Shown one piece after another: positions 58,881 to 64,000 of a stretch of DNA of 64,000 nt. The notes beneath the pieces are model-generated. The model was not told the DNA's origin and searched no databases. It saw nothing but the letters and a program-made list of their open reading frames with translations. The position numbers and the translations under genes are program-made. Numbering within the stretch: the stretch's first letter is position 1; each line of letters starts with the position of its first letter. The stretch is taken from the NCBI GenBank assembly GCA_023238725.1, contig CM041535.1:29060210-29124209 (forward strand), given 5' to 3'. The stretch comes from Scortum barcoo. Lineage: Eukaryota > Chordata > Actinopteri > Centrarchiformes > Terapontidae.

Positions 58881-58896
58881 TGGAACTCCTCCGGAA

Positions 58897-59492
58897 CATT
58901 TAATTAAACAGTGAAATATTTTTCTGTTTTTTTTAATAATATATCTATCTTAATAACTATCTTCCCTGCTGGGTCTCCATCATACATTTGTTTAATGGTG
59001 AAACAAGAGTTCAATTATAGTCTAGGTTATTTTAAAAAGTTTAACTTCAGAAACCAAACTACTAACAATAACAAACAATTAAAAAAAAATCAAATTCATA
59101 AAAGCTGCTGAGTTTCCTTCTTAAGAAACAGATTTTTAAGTAATCTTTTTAAGTCTTCATGAGACACATTTTATGAGCTGATCACTGAAGTGAATGAGAC
59201 CCCGAGACAGATGTGTGTGTGTAAATGTGTAATGTGTGTGTGTACATGTATACGTGTAGAATGTGTGTATGTCCAAGTTTATAGTGTCAAAATAAAAGCA
59301 TTTACTGTACATGTTTTTGTTTTATTTTGTAGTTTATAACTTCAGAATAAAAGTCTTCACACTTTCCTTAAAATTACATTTAGTGACACAGTTCAGTGAT
59401 ACTAACAGGAAGTGCAATTTAAAGTTTTCTGAGCTTATTTTCTGGAGCTGTTTGACCCTCCACCATGTTCTCTGTGTTTGTTTTCACTCAAC
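58897..59492. other. Intergenic, between the L1 and the pomt1 3' end
   Basis: AT-rich sequence with a (TG)n-like patch near 59210-59270. No exon, RNA gene or element could be supported. Confidence 0.6.
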
Positions 59493-59498
59493 TTTATT
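59493..59498 (-). terminator. pomt1 polyadenylation signal AATAAA
   Basis: AATAAA on the minus strand, about 190 bases past the pomt1 stop codon at 59687-59689. Further A/T-rich hexamers follow near 59320. Confidence 0.5.
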
Positions 59499-59686
59499 GA
59501 GTCAGACTGAACATGCTGAGAGTCTGTATGGAGTCAAAGGATGAAGCTCGTCCTCCAACATGACGTCAACTCTGACCTCACAGCGGCACACCTGATGTGT
59601 CAGGTGTTTCTTGTAAAGACCTCCATGAGTCCTCTCTGTCCCATAGACAGACCACCTGTCTCTCTCTCACGTCTGTCTCAGTCTCT

Positions 59687-60266
59687 CTACCGGCGGCGGT
59701 ACAGGATGTCCCAGGAGGCTTTCCACTTCAGTCCTTGCAGCTGATTGGCTGACAGCTCAGGGCTGCCGTAGGTCAAAGGGCAGAAGGTTTGATACGCCAG
59801 GAAGACCGACACCAACACGGCCAACACACACACACATAGTGCACGCCGGTGTGTCGCACTGCTGCAGAGACACACACCAATTTTATAATGTTTTTTAATC
59901 AACTGTGAAAAACACATAGAATACAATAATGTGTACCTGAGCAGGCGAGTGTGTGTACCTGAGCAGGTGAGTGTGTGTGTGCTCCAGCAGGGCAGGGCTC
60001 AGCAGGTACAGGTAGCAGAGGGCAGGCAGGTAGTGATACAGGAAGAGAGTTTTGTCCATCAGGAAGAACGGAACAAAGTTCACCAACCAACCACCTACAC
60101 ACACACATCCCAGACAGACAAACTGACACCACACATCTGGACACACACACGCACACACAGATCAGGAGTGAGGAAACAACATTGAGTTAGATTATTGTTT
60201 GTTTTTGTTTTTATATTGAACATGTTGGTTTACAGACAAACTAAACTTCAGCTGGGAAAAACACAT

Positions 60267-60311
<45 letters not shown>

Positions 60312-62451
60312 GCCTCAGGGAGATCTTTGAAGCCCCGCCTTCTCCTCAGCAGGTAGATGGCTGCCAGGAGCTGATAAGCCAGCAGGCTAAGGGTGGCCAC
60401 GCCCCACGACACCGGGTTACCAATCAGATGGATCTGAGCCTGCAAGGACAGCCAATCACAGGACAGAACAGGCCCCCAAAACAGAGAGCAGCTTCAACAA
60501 ACTCTGAATCAAACACTGAAGAGCCAATCAAACAAACAAAACAAAGAGCTGATCAGCTCTGAGAAGGAGCAGCTGATCTGAGTTTGTTCACTCTGAGTGA
60601 AATGTATTCGTGTGCCGACTGTAAAAATCATCAATGAGCTCTGATACTACGAGTCACCATGACCATGTTTAACTCCATATATGACTGATGATGATGTTCT
60701 CTGTACATGTGGCATCTATTGCACGTCTGTCCGTCCCAGGGAGAGGGATCCCTCATCTGTGGCTCTTCCTCAGGTTTCTTCTTTTTCCCATAAAGGCTTT
60801 TTTGAAGTTTTTCCTGACCTCGGTTCGAGGGTCTAAGGACAGAGGGTGTCACAACTGTACAGATTGTAAAGCCCTCTGAGGCAAACAATGTTTGTGATTT
60901 TGGGCTTTAAATAAATAAATTTGATTTGACTTTTTTATTTGATTTGACAACAGTGTGATAACAGGTCGAAACCATCAAGAGACAAACACCTGCAACATGT
61001 GGATTCATCCTTTAAGGTCCTCAGAGGTTTAAGCTCTACAGCAGCAGTTTAACTGGAGGAGACACTTTACTCTCTACAAACTTTTCATTATATGATCTGT
61101 GTCTCCACGTGAAGAAACTCAAAGCATAATGCACAGAATGACCACTGATCTGAGAACATTAGCATCAGGGAGTGATAGCTCATCTGATCAGAGTGTAAAA
61201 CCTTCTCCTGATGTGAAGCTGTGAATGAATTCAGCTTCAACATCGACGTGTCCGACAGCAGGAGAAAACAGAGTTTGTTCAAGAAAACCAGCAGAGAGCA
61301 TCTTAGTTCACAGTCTGTTACCATGGAGACAGCTTAGTTCACAGTCTGTTACCATGGTTACTGCCACCGAGTTTCAATCTCAGGATTAATAAACTCAGAG
61401 TTTTCACTAAACCTGCTTTCTTGAATAGACCATGCAGTAGAGTAAGTTTTTGTGTTGTGTGTGTGTGTGTTTATGTTACATTGGTGGAGGAGTGCAGCCA
61501 GTATGCGATGTTGGTTTCCATGGTGACCCACTCCAGGGGGGAGGAGCTGTATTTGTGCTCAGAGTCTTCCTGTTTCACTGTCAGCATCTTCCACTGTAAT
61601 GACAACACAACGTGACATCATGATGAGAAATGTGGCTGGACCTTACCTGGACCTGAACCTCACCTGGACCTCACCTTTGGAAAGGTTCTCTGTCGCTCCA
61701 CTTCTTTCTGATCATCTTTATTGATTATGATCCTCCACACTGTTTGTTATCACATGAAAGCTTCATTACACAACTTTCTGTTAAATATCAGAACTACACA
61801 GAAAATCAGGATTTTCTTCCAAACGTGGTGTTTGAGGTCAAACTAAGAGTCAATCAGCTCTTTGATCAGGTGACAGCCAGGTGTTTCCCATCATGCCCTG
61901 GGTCTTTCTGCCTCGATCTCGTGAGGTTTTCGTTGATGTCTGACTGACATCAGAGCCCATCGGGATCAAGTCGGACACAAATCTAACCAGCATGCATTGT
62001 GCGGCTGGCGGTGATCGATTCTACAGGTAGATGCTACCTGTGTAGCACACAGGCACACAGAGGTGTGATCTGACTGGACAACATGATGATGCGTTCACTG
62101 ACGTACCTGAACCTCTAAAAACTTTGCCCAGAAGGAAATTTTTCTGTCTACGTCGATGTGAGTCGGAGAATGAAGCTCCGCCTCCCTCTCCTTCTGCTCC
62201 TGACCTACACACACATAAACACACACACAGCCTGTGTCAAAATCTGAAAATATTTTTTTTCTCTCTTTGTGATACTTTCAAGTGTGCGTCATGTGTATCA
62301 GGTGTGCGTCAGGAGTGGATCGTACTGGTTCCGTATCGATGCTCCTCCACTGTCCAGCTCAAACTGCTGCTGTGAGCTTTGAACAGTTTCTCTGCGACGA
62401 CCTCCAGCTGGCATGGCGGAAACCCCAGTCTGGAAGAGACACGCCGCTCAG

Positions 62452-62485
<34 letters not shown>

Positions 62486-62862
62486 CCTTATATGGTCATT
62501 GACCTCAGGTCACAGGAAGCCGCTTTCTGTTATATGTGGTCACTTCCTGTCAGTACCCGGAGGATGGCCGACGTGTTGGCATGAACCAATCGAACCTCAG
62601 ACAAAATAGTCTTCCACGAGTCTGACTCCGCCTCCCTGTTAGATATGTCCTGAACACACACACACACACACTTTGTATTCGTTGTGTGTTTATTCAGACC
62701 AAGACATTGAAAACTGTCATAATGATGTCATCAGCATCACATCTTGTCGATGGCTGAGCTCACCACTCTCCATAGATTCTGTGCCGGCATGGAAACGTTG
62801 AAGTCGATGTAACCCGACACTTCCTGAGCGTGAGGGCTCATGGGAGCTGCAACATCATGGCT

Positions 62863-62906
<44 letters not shown>

Positions 62907-63952
62907 ATATTCAGTTGAAATGTAAGCATGATTGTTTGTGAACAACATGAAACTAAAAATTAGCTGATGGAGAAAATTTCCTCTTCTCTGATCAAAGGTG
63001 GAAGCTTCAAGAAGTCTGTGGACACAAAAACTGAAGGAGAGACAACTATGACTCCCAGAGTGCATTTCACTGACAGACAGCCAATCACAGAGCTCGGCAG
63101 TGCTCAAATGTGATCAGACATTCACAGCTCTGACTCTCCTCCATGTCCTCAGCAGCTGAGGCTCCTGGGTACTGTAGTGTTTAGAGGGGTCCATCCAGAT
63201 GAGCTCTTTACCTGTTGAGGAAGCGTGAGGTCATCCCATGAACCAGCTGGATGACATCACCGTGACGGACAGGTCGAGGAGGACTGCTGACCACCAGCTC
63301 CTGTCTGACAGATAGACAGGTTATAGAGGTACTACATCTCCCAGCATGCCCTAGGACAGACAGGTGACCTACCTGCTGGGGTCTTTGATGATCCACCAGT
63401 TGTTGACATCTTTGAAGGGATAACAGGTGACCTGCTGCTGGTGAGAGCTGCCCCGCCCATTTTCATATCTGAACACACAAACAGGAGAAACACACAAACG
63501 AGAGGTGATTAAAGTTAACAGCCAGTGTTCTGATTGGCTGCTGGGTCAGTGCGAGCTGGCAGCACCTGATTGGGTAGTTGGCTTTGTGCGAATGGAGCCA
63601 GCAGGGAAGGGGCTGGGAGGCGGAGCTTCTTAAAGTCACCTGACTGCCATAAACAACCTCCAGCGGCTGACCCTGAGTGATTCTGGAGAGACCGCCCTAA
63701 AGACAGACAGAGCCGATCAGTTCATCAATTCATCAATCAATTCATTATGTGTGTGTATTGTATGTAATGTGTATGTGTGTGTCTGTATGTATGTGTGTGT
63801 GTGTGTGTGTGTACCTCCAGACTGGCCTGGAAGGCGGAGCTCATCAGCTGGTCATGTGGTCCGCTGCGGTGCAGGACACTCAGGTGGATGTAGAACCAGA
63901 ACACGTAGAGAAGGACAGGAACCACCAACAGACACACAGCTCGACACACACA
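59687..63952 (-). CDS. pomt1: POMT1, protein O-mannosyltransferase 1, C-terminal part (5' end outside window)
   Basis: Exons in transcript order: 63815-63952, 63566-63696, 63373-63468, 63212-63304, 62764-62860, 62544-62649, 62326-62429, 62107-62204, 61480-61593, 60311-60439, 59959-60136, 59687-59861. POMT1 with POMT2 transfers mannose from dolichyl-phosphate mannose to Ser/Thr of proteins such as alpha-dystroglycan in the ER membrane. The visible part covers a membrane helix (VCLLVVPVLLYVFWFYIHL), SGPHDQLMSSAFQASLE, the luminal MIR repeats (QPLEVVYGSQVTL, CWLHSHKANYP, YENGRGSSHQQQVTCYPFKD, SSPPRPVRHGD, QLVHGM), and the C-terminal helices (FVPFFLMDKTLFLYHYLPAL, PLTYGSPELS, KASWDILYRR). Two frame problems exist: exon 62326-62429 changes frame inside, and the donor of 60311-60439 lacks one G for a phase-1 CAG|GT. 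N-terminal catalytic loops are beyond base 64000. Confidence 0.95.
60271..60308. repeat. (GT)n microsatellite at a pomt1 donor
   Basis: A 38-bp GT run placed immediately next to the donor of pomt1 exon 60311-60439; the donor GT reads into its complement (GTACACAC). Confidence 0.95.
60662..60930 (+). repeat. Interspersed repeat family A, copy 2 (pomt1 intron)
   Basis: Near-identical to 13582-13841, with a better preserved 3' end: GGGCTTTAAATAAATAAATT then TTGATTTGACT, a short tandem tail of retroposon style. Confidence 0.8.
61641..62000. repeat. Interspersed repeat family B, copy 2 (pomt1 intron)
   Basis: Near-identical to 25266-25640, same orientation. It fills most of the intron between exons 61480-61593 and 62107-62204. 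Confidence 0.85.
62456..62483. repeat. (CA)n microsatellite
   Basis: An uninterrupted CA run in the pomt1 intron upstream of exon 62326-62429. Confidence 0.95.
62866..62901. repeat. (CA)n microsatellite next to a pomt1 acceptor
   Basis: A CA run of about 36 bp beginning within 6 bases of the acceptor of exon 62764-62860; on the minus strand it supplies the GT-rich tract before TTATAG. Confidence 0.95.
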
Positions 63953-64000
63953 CTGCACACAAACACCAGCTGCATGCACACACACACACACACACACACA

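Larger units (their letters stand above)
49926..58889 (-). mobile_element. L1-clade LINE carrying nested insertions
   Basis: TCCGGAA at 49919-49925 and 58890-58896 may be the target duplication; a T-run at the left end is the poly-A tail. The 5' end (right) has CAAGATGGCG, a YY1-like site typical of L1 promoters. ORF1 remnants at about 57760-58760 include a Ser/Thr-rich start and a coiled coil (LNSEELEECKMKIKYLKKQ). ORF2 holds an endonuclease with GGDFNVTPDEW and NCPLSDHCTINL (57121-57555), the pre-RT part (56610-56936), the RT start SPGPDGITTNFY (56440-56490), LIPKPGKDKK (52920-52990), then FLDFHKAFDSIEH (51820-51870) and the C-terminal part (50206-51504). An RTE LINE and a hAT remnant split ORF2. 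Confidence 0.9.

Noticed and set aside
1..64000. A previously undescribed multi-gene system
   Set aside because: The protein-coding exons I could support belong to four known vertebrate genes or to known classes of transposable elements; no unexplained gene cluster remains.

Overview
This is teleost fish DNA. The evidence is the set of spliced vertebrate genes with small exons, the dense CA/GT and GACA/CTGT microsatellites, and fish-type transposons: L2, RTE and L1 LINEs, Tc1, hAT, a tRNA-derived SINE and a Ty3/gypsy element. All four host genes lie on the minus strand, so transcription runs from high to low coordinates: pomt1 (3' half, 59687 to beyond the right edge), snapc4 (31816-49245), card9 (22917-30207) and ccdc180 (5425-21637). 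Order and orientation of snapc4 and card9 match human 9q34.3. I built exon models by hand from splice sites, phase continuity and remembered family similarity; nothing was aligned by computer.

Layout. 1-2856: Ty3/gypsy gag-pol, minus strand, cut by the left edge. 2857-5344: intergenic, with a perfect hairpin at 4832-4868. 5344-21637: ccdc180, about 36 coding exons (about 1434 aa), with a Tc1 element and an L2 LINE in introns. 21650-22070: minisatellite directly upstream of its start codon. 22600-30545: card9, 13 coding exons (about 528 aa), with a possible TATA/ETS promoter near 30480-30545. 31200-49760: snapc4, 21 coding exons (about 1728 aa), with an L1, an L2, a SINE and two copies of one MITE. 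49926-58889: a nested stack in which an L1 contains a complete RTE LINE and a hAT remnant that itself holds a small TA-flanked element. 59490-64000: the C-terminal part of pomt1.

The four host genes do not form a pathway. SNAPC4 is the DNA-binding subunit of the snRNA promoter factor SNAPc, CARD9 an innate immune adaptor, POMT1 an ER O-mannosyltransferase, and CCDC180 a long coiled-coil protein.

The main points for a second look are: single-base frame breaks in ccdc180, snapc4 and pomt1 that look like sequence errors; repeated N-terminal exon pairs and a repeated basic motif in SNAPC4; repeats that copy 5' splice sites; loss of His73 in the CARD9 CARD; and two intronic repeat families shared between genes. 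I found no CRISPR array, operon-like cassette or new defence system, and do not claim one.
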